A stretch of DNA of 64,000 nucleotides from an uncultured Mollicutes bacterium (GTDB lineage Bacteria > Bacillota_I > Bacilli_A > RFN20 > CAG-826): contig UQFY01000010.1 of assembly GCA_900540385.1 (NCBI GenBank), positions 1 to 64,000 of the forward strand, written 5' to 3'. Below the pieces are notes generated by a model. The model did no database searches. It was not told the origin of the DNA and saw only the letters and a program-made list of their open reading frames with translations. Of this stretch, positions 1-6,768 are shown piece by piece. Each line of letters starts with the position of its first letter. Position 1 is the stretch's first letter. The translations under genes and the position numbers were made by a program.

Positions 1-44
1 GATGCTCAGGTCGGAGTTTCTGTAGTACATGGCGATATTATAAA
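1..44. other. unassigned left-edge sequence
   Basis: This is too short to assign. Frame 2 has a TAG at 23-25 and a TAA at 41-43, so a plus-strand gene could end here just before the terminator hairpins. No coding motif can be recognised. Confidence 0.3.
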
Positions 45-100
45 AAACTCGGATTGCAATTCCGAGTTTCATGCGAAATTCATTTCGCTTTTGTTCTTTC
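45..100 (+). terminator. tandem terminator hairpins
   Basis: The first stem is AAACTCGGA/TCCGAGTTT (45-53 with 61-69, 7-nt loop). The second is GCGAAA/TTTCGC (73-78 with 83-88, loop TTCA), followed by a T-rich run. The second has the form of a rho-independent terminator for a gene left of the window. The first is preceded by an A run, so it could also work on the other strand. Confidence 0.7.
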
Positions 101-112
101 CCTATAGAGCTA

Positions 113-121
113 TGCTAAAAT
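113..121 (+). promoter_or_regulatory. extended -10 promoter, leaderless start
   Basis: TGcTAAAAT: an extended -10 (TAAAAT at 116-121) ending 7 nt before the ATG at 129. Initiation about 7 nt after the -10 puts +1 at the start codon. There is no Shine-Dalgarno sequence. Confidence 0.65.
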
Positions 122-128
122 TCTTATT

Positions 129-743
129 ATGAAAGTAAAGATCTTTGACGAATTATCTGAAATCTATCTGAAACATGGTTATTCTCTCTATATTGTTGGA
201 GGGACGTCTCGTGATCTTCTTTTAGAGAGGCCTTTTACCGATTTGGATTTTGTGACTGACGCGACACCTGAAGAAGAGAAAGCCTTTCTTCCAGAGGCAA
301 ACTATGTCTTTGCAAAATACGGTTCTATCCGTTTAAAGAAAGATGGTCTGGAAGTGGATATTACGACCTTACGGAAAGAAAGTGATTATCTTGACTATCG
401 TCATCCTGGAAAAATCGTCTTTGTTCGTGATTTAGAAACGGATTCTTTAAGACGAGATTTCACCATTAACGCCATTTACCTTGATAAAGATTACCAAATA
501 TTCGATTTCCATCATGGGAAAGACGATTTGGAAAAGAGAGTCATACGTTTTATCGGTGACCCCGACAAAAGAATTCAAGAAGATCCTTTACGAATCTGTC
601 GAGCGGAACGTTTTGCCCGTTTATTGAACTTTGAACTGGATAAAGAGACCCAAGAAGCCATTGAAAGAAACCGATATCTCTTAAAAGAGATAAAACCTGT
701 TAAACTAGATGAAGAAGAAAAGAAAGGATGGATCAGAAAATGA
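129..743 (+). CDS. CCA tRNA nucleotidyltransferase-like protein, head domain only
   Basis: Class II poly(A) polymerase/CCA-adding nucleotidyltransferase family. The nucleotidyltransferase head is complete: GGTSRDLL at residues 24-31, the metal-binding pair D38-x-D40, a third acid in LEVDITT (about D77), RRDFTIN at 108-114 and EDPLRICRAERFAR at 151-164. The protein stops at 204 residues, while bacterial CCA enzymes run to about 380-450 and carry body and tail domains that hold the tRNA. Those domains are absent here, and the end is not a visible frameshift because dnaD follows by an ATGA overlap. All tRNAs in the window encode CCA, so full CCA synthesis may be dispensable. It could be a repair-only or repurposed nucleotidyltransferase. 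Activity is inferred. Confidence 0.8.
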   Translation: MKVKIFDELSEIYLKHGYSLYIVGGTSRDLLLERPFTDLDFVTDATPEEEKAFLPEANYVFAKYGSIRLKKDGLEVDITTLRKESDYLDYRHPGKIVFVRDLETDSLRRDFTINAIYLDKDYQIFDFHHGKDDLEKRVIRFIGDPDKRIQEDPLRICRAERFARLLNFELDKETQEAIERNRYLLKEIKPVKLDEEEKKGWIRK

Positions 744-1408
744 ATCAAGGAAACTCTTTAATCAATGCCGTAAGCTTTGAATATTTGTTGTTAGATTGTT
801 ATTCCAAACTTGGTTTAAGCGAGAAGGAACTTACTGTTTGTTTAATGATCGAGCATCTTTCAAAACAAGGGAACGCGTTCGTAAATTCGGACATGCTTGC
901 CCTCAAAATGAATCTATCTACCAAAGAAATCGATGAAGCAATGTCTTCCTTGCTGCAAAAAGGTTTCCTTGTCTATGACCATGATGAAGACAATAAATTA
1001 ACAATTTCTCTTTCTCCTTTAAAAGAAGAAGTGAAAAAAGAATTTGCTTTTTCCTTAACGAGGGAACAAACAAATTCCATGAATAAAGAAAGAGAAGGGG
1101 ACATGACGAAACTCGTTTCTCTTTTTGAAGAGAAATTTGCCCGTACCTTAGCTCCATTAGAAATTTCAACCATCACGGATTGGCTTGATAGCGGTTATAG
1201 CTTAGACAATATCAAGAATGCTTTGCTCGATGCCTTGAACCAAAATAAGAAGAACATCCGTGCCGTAAATAAGATACTTGTCAATAGAAGAAAACAAGAC
1301 GACATTCAAAAAGAAGGCGCTTCCGCAGTAAGCGACCGTTGGGACAAGAGCGTGGAAGAAACCATTCAAGCCGCTAAAACCCTTTGGGGAAACCCTAATG
1401 ACAAATAA
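740..1408 (+). CDS. dnaD: DnaD-like primosomal protein
   Basis: A DnaD/DnaB-type replication-restart and helicase-loading protein. The N-terminal part (about 1-95) reads as a winged helix (EKELTVCLMIEHL, then NSDMLALKMNLSTKEIDEAM). The C-terminal part (about 125-185) has the helical DnaD domain with IxxWLDSGYSLDNIKNAL. The start is placed at 740, where ATGA overlaps the stop of the preceding gene and an AAGGA lies 11-12 nt upstream. The in-frame ATG at 728 sits directly on that AAGGA and is less likely. The family neighbour nth follows with an 11-nt overlap, as in Bacillus. Confidence 0.88.
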   Translation: MNQGNSLINAVSFEYLLLDCYSKLGLSEKELTVCLMIEHLSKQGNAFVNSDMLALKMNLSTKEIDEAMSSLLQKGFLVYDHDEDNKLTISLSPLKEEVKKEFAFSLTREQTNSMNKEREGDMTKLVSLFEEKFARTLAPLEISTITDWLDSGYSLDNIKNALLDALNQNKKNIRAVNKILVNRRKQDDIQKEGASAVSDRWDKSVEETIQAAKTLWGNPNDK

Positions 1409-2045
1409 AGAAAAAGACGTTATTTCTTTTTTGAAAGAAAAATATCCTGACGCGAAAGCCAGCCTTATTTTTCATAATCCTTTAGAATGCCTTATCGCCA
1501 TCCTTTTATCCGCTCAAACAACAGATAAGTCGGTCAACCAAGTGACAGCTCCTCTCTTTGAGAGGTTTCCTACTTCAAAAGAGCTTGCTAAAGCCAGCGT
1601 GGAAGATATTGAAAACTGTATTCATTCCCTAGGGCTTTATCATAACAAAGCAAAAAATATTCACGCTTTAGCAACCATTCTTGAAGAAAAATACCAGGGA
1701 CATATACCAATGAAGAAGAAAGAACTCATGGAATTACCTGGTGTGGGAAATAAAACAGCAGGCGTTTTTCTTTTGGAAATGGGTGAAGAAACTTATTTTC
1801 CAGTGGACACTCATATTAAACGTATTTCCACCCGTCTTGGATATGCTAAAAAAGATATGGATCCGCTTGAAGTTGAAAAAAGGCTGGAAAAGAAATTCCC
1901 TCAAGAAGAGTGGTCTTATCTTCATCACGCTTTCATATATTTTGGGAGAGATACTTGTAAAGCCATCCATCCTCTTTGTGAGAAATGCAAATTAGGTGAA
2001 TATTGTTCCTATTTAAAGAAACATTCATCCACGACGGATAAATAA
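1398..2045 (+). CDS. nth: endonuclease III (DNA glycosylase/AP lyase)
   Basis: A base-excision repair enzyme that removes oxidised pyrimidines and nicks the abasic site. The helix-hairpin-helix motif is LPGVGNKTAG (113-122) with the catalytic lysine at 119, and the catalytic aspartate is D137 in FPVDTHIKR. The C-terminus has the [4Fe-4S] ligands C187-x6-C194-x2-C197-x5-C203. Length (215) is normal. It starts inside the end of dnaD, so translation is probably coupled. Its last 37 nt overlap the convergent recU gene with no terminator between them. Confidence 0.96.
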   Translation: MTNKEKDVISFLKEKYPDAKASLIFHNPLECLIAILLSAQTTDKSVNQVTAPLFERFPTSKELAKASVEDIENCIHSLGLYHNKAKNIHALATILEEKYQGHIPMKKKELMELPGVGNKTAGVFLLEMGEETYFPVDTHIKRISTRLGYAKKDMDPLEVEKRLEKKFPQEEWSYLHHAFIYFGRDTCKAIHPLCEKCKLGEYCSYLKKHSSTTDK

Positions 2046-2617
2046 TCTAGACGTGGAAGATATTTCTCTTTCACGAGGAAACCGTTTTCTTTGATCTCTT
2101 TAACGGGAATGGATTCCCTTGGCTTTTCTCTATAAAAACGACAGACGAATTCCGCTGGAAGAAGATAGATTTCGCTTAGCGGAACAATTTCAATCAAAAA
2201 GAAGGCAATCGCGCCTAATTTCAATACCGCTTCAAGGTGTTCGATTTGTTGATGAGGGATGTTTTTTAAAGGGAAAGCAGTCTTTGAATGAGTGCTTTTT
2301 GCTTCAAAATCAATGTATTTTCCTTTGTAGATGCCATTATAGTCTGTGGTTGATGGCTCTTGGAAAAAGGCTTCCACGATTTTTGCACCATGGGAATAAT
2401 CCACCTTCACAATGTTAATTGGAGTTGGTTTTTTGTGAATGACTGCAACGCCTTTGGATAAATAATAATCGTTGCTTTGATTGATCTCGTCTTCAAAACG
2501 CATGCCACGGTTTCCGGCTTGAATCTTAAGACGATATTTCTTATGTGGTGATTTTTCTTTCTTTTCCTTTATAGTGGATGCAGGGATCTTCACTCCAGCT
2601 GGGTAATGGATACTCAT
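2009..2617 (-). CDS. recU: Holliday junction resolvase RecU
   Basis: The Gram-positive Holliday-junction endonuclease. It has the N-terminal NRGMRFEDEIN block and the nuclease core STTDYNGIYKGKYIDFEAK (about residues 90-108), holding the D, D, E and K residues typical of the PD-(D/E)xK fold. 202 residues is normal. It is the second gene of a minus-strand pair: its ATG overlaps the stop of the upstream exonuclease as ATGA, and an AGGACAC stands upstream. In Bacillus recU adjoins ponA. Here it is next to dnaD-nth and an exonuclease. Confidence 0.94.
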   Translation of the reverse strand: MSIHYPAGVKIPASTIKEKKEKSPHKKYRLKIQAGNRGMRFEDEINQSNDYYLSKGVAVIHKKPTPINIVKVDYSHGAKIVEAFFQEPSTTDYNGIYKGKYIDFEAKSTHSKTAFPLKNIPHQQIEHLEAVLKLGAIAFFLIEIVPLSEIYLLPAEFVCRFYREKPRESIPVKEIKENGFLVKEKYLPRLDYLSVVDECFFK

Positions 2618-3336
2618 TTGAAAGTGTCCTCTAATAAAGCGTCAAACATTTCAGGCGTAACGGTTTTTCCTTCGCTAAGCATATGAATGATTTCTTTGAC
2701 GACAGGACGTGTTTTTGCTCCACAAAGAACGTTTTTATATTCCTTAATGAAGATTTCTTTTCCTTCTCTAGCAACTTTATATAGGTCTAGAAGATTTAAA
2801 GCGTCATATATTGCGTCATGAGCTTTGCCATCAAACTCTAAGCCGAAGACTTTTAAATAATTTGTTAAAGAATATGGATTTCCGTTTTGATCTTGAATGT
2901 AACGATCAAGGAGACGTTGCAAATCCAAGTGGTGACGATAGATATTTCTTGCATAAGAGGGATTCAAATCTCGATATTGAGCCATGGTGTTTTTCACAAT
3001 GACCATATCGTGCTCTGAGAAAGTCACAAAACGACAGGAATCCCAGAATTTGCCAACGTATTTACGGAAAGAAGAAAGAACGGCAGGAAAATCTTCCCCT
3101 TCATTTCTTAATTTCTCATCGGTAATTCCCGTTAATTGGGCAACATGAAAGCCAACTTGATGTTTTGCTTTAACATAACGCTTAAAAGGAGCGTGAACTT
3201 TTTTAATAGACCCGTCTTTATTGATCTCGGCTAAATAAGCGCCAATTTCGATCATTTCAGAAGTAAAGGAGGTGGCCTCAAGATCCATAAAGACTAAGGC
3301 ATCGACGTTTTTTGTTTCTCTTAGGAAAATTTCCAT
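2614..3336 (-). CDS. DEDDh 3'-5' exonuclease family protein
   Basis: RNase T/DNA polymerase III epsilon-like exonuclease fold. The acidic motifs are in order: D18-x-E20 in FMDLEAT, D110 in TFSEHDM, and H173/D178 in HDAIYDALN, giving the DEDDh subclass. Residues 190-240 are an extension with no recognised domain. First gene of a pair with recU, so a role in DNA repair or recombination is plausible, but RNA substrates cannot be excluded. The mRNA is predicted to begin at or near the ATG. Confidence 0.85.
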   Translation of the reverse strand: MEIFLRETKNVDALVFMDLEATSFTSEMIEIGAYLAEINKDGSIKKVHAPFKRYVKAKHQVGFHVAQLTGITDEKLRNEGEDFPAVLSSFRKYVGKFWDSCRFVTFSEHDMVIVKNTMAQYRDLNPSYARNIYRHHLDLQRLLDRYIQDQNGNPYSLTNYLKVFGLEFDGKAHDAIYDALNLLDLYKVAREGKEIFIKEYKNVLCGAKTRPVVKEIIHMLSEGKTVTPEMFDALLEDTFK

Positions 3337-3342
3337 AGATGA

Positions 3343-3351
3343 ATTGTATCA
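3343..3351 (-). promoter_or_regulatory. extended -10 promoter, leaderless start
   Basis: On the minus strand it reads TGaTACAAT, ending 6 nt before the exonuclease ATG at 3336. No Shine-Dalgarno sequence is present. Confidence 0.65.
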
Positions 3352-3516
3352 CTAATGAAAATAGAAAACCGCTAGGGGAAATACATTAAACGTATCTTTT
3401 TTGAAAGAAAGATGTTTTCAATTTTTGATGATTCAAATCTCTTTTTTCCTAAGAAAGCCTTTTGCATAGAAAAATTCTTGAAAAAGAATGGCATTTATCT
3501 TCCCTATTTGAAAACA

Positions 3517-3533
3517 CTTCAATATAATTGAAG
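3517..3533 (+). promoter_or_regulatory. gpsB promoter: -10 box inside a perfect inverted repeat
   Basis: CTTCAATATAATTGAAG: arms CTTCAAT and ATTGAAG around ATA. The -10 TATAAT is 3523-3528, at the centre of the palindrome, and ends 11 nt before the ATG at 3540. The -35 region is weak. Three other promoters in the window share this geometry (see findings). Confidence 0.7.
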
Positions 3534-3539
3534 AGCGTT

Positions 3540-3950
3540 ATGGCAGAGAAGAGATTGTTAACCGAAAAAGACATCTTGAATAAAAAATTCAAGAAAGACA
3601 TCAAAGGATATGACGCTCAAGAAGTGGACTATTTCTTAGATCAAGTCATTAAGGATTACATTTCCTTCCAAAAAGAAGAAACTGCTCTTAACGCCGAGAT
3701 TGCGACTTTAAGAAATCAAATTCACCAGGCAGAATTGAAAAACAACAAACCTGATGTTCTTGCTTTAAAGAAACGCATTCACGATCTTGAACTTGAAAAT
3801 GCCAGTTACAAAAACAAATTAAGTGGCCTCAAAGCGGGAGATAAGATCAATGCCGAAAACGTTGATATCATCAAACGCATGCGTATGCTTGAAAATTTCA
3901 TTTGGCAACTTGGCTTCGATCCCACCACGTTCAAGAAAAGAAATATGTAA
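3540..3950 (+). CDS. gpsB: cell division regulator GpsB
   Basis: A DivIVA-family adaptor that links peptidoglycan synthases to the division machinery. The N-terminal membrane-binding domain has FKKDIKGYDAQEVDYFLDQV (about residues 17-36), followed by a coiled coil (40-95). The C-terminal GpsB trimerisation helix is NVDIIKRMRMLENFIW. Length is 136. An in-frame TTG at 3528 lies inside the -10 box and is rejected. There is no Shine-Dalgarno site, and the ATG lies about 5 nt from the predicted +1. The gene is directly followed by rnpB, a conserved Bacillota arrangement. Confidence 0.92.
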   Translation: MAEKRLLTEKDILNKKFKKDIKGYDAQEVDYFLDQVIKDYISFQKEETALNAEIATLRNQIHQAELKNNKPDVLALKKRIHDLELENASYKNKLSGLKAGDKINAENVDIIKRMRMLENFIWQLGFDPTTFKKRNM

Positions 3951-4275
3951 TCCGGTCCAGGCGATTGCTAGGAAACTAGAGGAAAGTCCATGCTCGCACA
4001 GTCTGCGATGGCTGTAGTGATTGCGCAAAGCCAATAAATAAGCTTTGGCACGTAGGAGTACGTGACGGCGGCGAATTAGCTCACGTAGTTAAGGAACCAT
4101 AAAGTGCCACAGAGACGAGCTTGTTAGCGATAACAAGATGAAACGTTGGTAAACCCCACAAGCGAGAAACCCAAATTTGGTAGGGGAAGAAGGGAAGACA
4201 AACTGAAGTTAACCCTTCCAGGGAAACCTGAGATTAATTATCGCCCTCGACAGAACATGGCTTATCGGACCGGAT
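3951..4275 (+). ncRNA. rnpB: RNase P RNA (B type)
   Basis: The catalytic RNA of tRNA 5' maturation. P1 pairs TCCGGTCC (3951-3958) with GGACCGGA (4267-4274). Conserved core pieces are present in order: GAGGAAAGTCCATGCTCGCA near 3980, AAAGTGCCACAGAGACGA near 4100, GAAACCCAAATTTGGTAGGG near 4165, and ACAGAACATGGCTTATCGG just before P1'. Length of about 325 is short. The RNA begins one base after the gpsB stop codon, and pgsA starts 20 nt after its end with no terminator, so it appears embedded in one transcription unit. Confidence 0.95.
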
Positions 4276-4295
4276 ACTCACTAAGGAACAAATCT

Positions 4296-4928
4296 ATGAA
4301 TATACCTACAAAAATCACAACGGCAAGAATCGTATTAGTAGTTTGTTTACTATCTTTTTTGCTTGTCTTTGATTTTTTGCCAGAGAGTGTTTATCAGCCA
4401 ATCTATTTTGGCCCGAATGGCTCTATCAATCTCGTTTATTTTATTGCGATGATTGTTTTTGTGATTGCTTCTTGTACGGATTTTGTCGATGGATATTTAG
4501 CTAGAAAATGGCATCAGGTCACGGATTTAGGAAAATTCCTCGATCCTGTTGCGGATAAGCTTCTTGTAAATTCCATTTTGATTTATTTAGCGATTAGCCA
4601 CTATGGCAACATATCTATTCCTACTTTTGCCATTATTATCATGATTGCTCGTGATTTGGTTGTGGACGCCCTTCGTTTTGTGGCGGCAAGTAAGGGAATT
4701 GTCTTGGCCGCAAATATCTTTGGCAAACTAAAAACCGTTTTCCAAATGGTATCCATTCCTGTTGTTTTGTTAAACGGATGGCCTTTCTCTTATTTTGATT
4801 ATGGATGGAATTCTTATTTCCGTATTGCAAATATTCTTATTTATCTAGCCACATTGATGTCTTTCTTATCGGGTGTCATTTATTTATGCCAAAACCTATC
4901 CGTATTTAAGGAGGAGAAGCATGATTAA
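4296..4928 (+). CDS. pgsA: CDP-diacylglycerol--glycerol-3-phosphate phosphatidyltransferase
   Basis: An integral membrane enzyme that makes phosphatidylglycerol phosphate from CDP-diacylglycerol and glycerol 3-phosphate. The CDP-alcohol phosphotransferase signature D-G-x2-A-R-x8-G-x3-D-x3-D is complete (DGYLAR ... GKFLDPVADK). About five to six hydrophobic segments are visible. The start at 4296 is chosen because AAGGA lies 8 nt upstream. Upstream in-frame codons run through the RNase P RNA and are not coding. It overlaps the next gene by 8 nt. Confidence 0.93.
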   Translation: MNIPTKITTARIVLVVCLLSFLLVFDFLPESVYQPIYFGPNGSINLVYFIAMIVFVIASCTDFVDGYLARKWHQVTDLGKFLDPVADKLLVNSILIYLAISHYGNISIPTFAIIIMIARDLVVDALRFVAASKGIVLAANIFGKLKTVFQMVSIPVVLLNGWPFSYFDYGWNSYFRIANILIYLATLMSFLSGVIYLCQNLSVFKEEKHD

Positions 4929-5400
4929 TCGCGATAAAGCAGAAAAAGTAATCAAAGCCTTTACCCAAGAGAAATTGACTCTTGGATCGGTAGAATCTTT
5001 AACGGCTGGATTATTTGCGTCTACTCTTTGTTCCATTCCTGGTGCAAGTAAAGTCTTCCGCGGAGGGCTTGTTACTTATGCCGCCGATTTAAAAACGAAG
5101 TTAGACAATGTTCCTGAAAGACTTATTCGTGAATATGGCGTCGTTTCTAGAGAGGTAGCGGATTCGATGGCTATTAATGGAAGAAAAACTTTGAATACAG
5201 ATGTTTGTGTTTCCTTTACGGGGAATGCTGGACCTACGAAAGAGGAAGGCTTTGCTCCTGTTGGAAGAGTAAATATGTGTATTGCTACAAAATACGGCAT
5301 CATCGAGATGCAACAAGATTTCGATCTTTCCCGCAATGAGATGAGAGAAGCTTGTGTGGATATGATGCTTGATCGTTTAATTGCAATTTTTGAAGATTAA
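4921..5400 (+). CDS. cinA: CinA C-terminal domain protein (nicotinamide-nucleotide amidase type)
   Basis: 159 residues matching only the CinA C-terminal (PncC) domain, which deamidates nicotinamide mononucleotide to nicotinate mononucleotide. Visible blocks are [27 protein letters not shown] and SFTGNAGPT. The N-terminal MoaB-like half of long CinA is absent, as in many bacteria. AAGGAGGAG ends a few nt before the ATG at 4921, inside the end of pgsA. It lies directly upstream of recA, the usual pgsA-cinA-recA order. Confidence 0.9.
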   Translation: MINRDKAEKVIKAFTQEKLTLGSVESLTAGLFASTLCSIPGASKVFRGGLVTYAADLKTKLDNVPERLIREYGVVSREVADSMAINGRKTLNTDVCVSFTGNAGPTKEEGFAPVGRVNMCIATKYGIIEMQQDFDLSRNEMREACVDMMLDRLIAIFED

Positions 5401-5450
5401 TTTTGTCCCTTTTTCTAAAAGGACGTCTATTTATAGTTGAGGAGAAAAAC

Positions 5451-6506
5451 ATGGCAAAAAAAGAAACAGAACAACTCACTACGGGAAAAGATAAAGATGC
5501 TGCTTTAGAAGCGGCCTTACGTTCCATTGAAAAAGCCTATGGCAAGGGATCGGTCATGAGAATGGGAGAAAAACCCCACGTGAACGTAGACGTGATTCCT
5601 TCCGGGTCTTTGCTTTTAGACCAAGCGATTGGCATTGGAGGATATCCAAAAGGAAGAATTATTGAAATCTTTGGCCCAGAATCATCGGGTAAAACGACTT
5701 TGGCCTTACATGCGGTTAGCGAAGCGCAAAAGAAGGGCGGAAGAGCTGCTTATGTTGATGCGGAGCACGCCATCGATCCAGAATATGCCCAACATTTGGG
5801 GGTCAATATCGATGAACTTATTCTTTCGCAACCAGATTCTGGAGAACAAGCTTTAGAAATTGTGGAAATGTTAGCTGAAAGTGGAGCAATCGACGTGATT
5901 GTCGTGGATTCCGTTGCTGCGCTGGTCCCACAACAAGAACTTGATGGCGTCATGTCGGATAACCAAGTTGGCTTACAAGCAAGATTAATGTCTAAAGCCA
6001 TGAGAAAGTTGGCTGGCATTCTTAGCAAAACAAATTGTTTGGTCATCTTCATTAACCAGCTTCGTGAAAAGGTTGGCGTAATGTATGGAAACCCAGAGAC
6101 CACGACAGGTGGTAGAGCGCTTAAGTTCTACGCTTCCGTGCGTATTGATATTAGAAGACAAGACGCGATAAAACTTGGCACAAATATCATTGGTAACTCT
6201 GTCCGTGTGAAGATCGTGAAAAACAAAGTAGCCCCGCCATTTAAGAGTTGCTCCATTGATATCATCTATGGTCAAGGAATCTCCAAAGAAGGGGAAACAG
6301 TTGATTTAGGCGTCCAGTTCGGTTTCATTCAAAAAACAGGAAACTGGTATGACATCAATGGCGAAAAAATTGGAAATGGCAGAGAAGCGGCAAAAGCTTA
6401 CTTCCACGATAATCCAGAGAAGATGGAAGAAATTAACGCCAAAATCCGTGACGCTTTCAAAGGAGGAGAAACTCTTCCTGAAGAAGAGACATCCGCTCAA
6501 GAATAA
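5451..6506 (+). CDS. recA: recombinase RecA
   Basis: DNA strand-exchange ATPase for homologous recombination and SOS induction. Walker [10 protein letters not shown] (about 75-83), the MAW motif and [15 protein letters not shown] follow, then the L2-type region [16 protein letters not shown]. 351 residues. The C-terminal tail is acidic, as usual. The start at 5451 follows GAGGAG with 6-nt spacing. The 16 residues read upstream in frame are rejected. No obvious LexA/DinR box is seen upstream. It probably shares the transcript from gpsB-rnpB-pgsA-cinA and ends in a strong terminator. Confidence 0.97.
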   Translation: MAKKETEQLTTGKDKDAALEAALRSIEKAYGKGSVMRMGEKPHVNVDVIPSGSLLLDQAIGIGGYPKGRIIEIFGPESSGKTTLALHAVSEAQKKGGRAAYVDAEHAIDPEYAQHLGVNIDELILSQPDSGEQALEIVEMLAESGAIDVIVVDSVAALVPQQELDGVMSDNQVGLQARLMSKAMRKLAGILSKTNCLVIFINQLREKVGVMYGNPETTTGGRALKFYASVRIDIRRQDAIKLGTNIIGNSVRVKIVKNKVAPPFKSCSIDIIYGQGISKEGETVDLGVQFGFIQKTGNWYDINGEKIGNGREAAKAYFHDNPEKMEEINAKIRDAFKGGETLPEEETSAQE

Positions 6507-6512
6507 AACGTT

Positions 6513-6549
6513 GGGTCATCTTTCAAAAAGGTGGCCCTTTTCTTTTTCC
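6513..6549 (+). terminator. terminator after recA
   Basis: An 11-bp stem allowing G-U (6513-6523 with 6527-6537), 3-nt loop, then TTTTCTTTTT. Confidence 0.88.
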
Positions 6550-6614
6550 TTAAACAAATGATGAAAAGAAAGAACATTTTTCGTTTTCTGTCTTCTTTAT
6601 TTTTTATTTAAACT

Positions 6615-6620
6615 TATAAT
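6615..6620 (+). promoter_or_regulatory. rny promoter -10
   Basis: TATAAT. The predicted +1 is near 6627, at the first base of a hairpin, giving a leader of about 140 nt. The -35 is not distinct. Confidence 0.55.
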
Positions 6621-6626
6621 GTATCT

Positions 6627-6768
6627 GTACTGATTTAGTACTGCCCATAGATTTTGGGAGTTTTATTATCGGGGAAACCCGTTCAAATAAATTTTTCTGA
6701 AAGAGCAAATATTTTGCCTTGTTTATGGGGAAGGCTTATTTTCAGTTAGAATAGGAGCATAAAAACAT
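6627..6768 (+). promoter_or_regulatory. structured 5' leader of the rny operon
   Basis: The leader contains hairpin GTACT/AGTAC (6627-6641), CGGG-GAAA-CCCG (6670-6681) and GCAAA/TTTGC (6705-6717). CCCATA (6644-6649) can pair at long range with TATGGG (6724-6729) or locally through CCCA with TGGG (6655-6658). These are mutually exclusive. The ribosome binding site AGGAG is at 6753-6757. It matches no riboswitch class known to me, so it is only a candidate cis-regulator. Confidence 0.5.

Noticed and set aside
4146..4295. Long open frame in front of pgsA
   Set aside because: It runs through conserved RNase P RNA core sequence. The pgsA start at 4296 has a proper ribosome binding site.
5401..5450. 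GTCC-TTTT hairpin before recA as terminator or attenuator
   Set aside because: The stem has a bulge and no T run follows. The sequence is more simply the spacer with the recA ribosome binding site.
5401..5450. LexA/DinR box before recA
   Set aside because: No CGAAC-N4-GTTCG-like sequence is present in the spacer.
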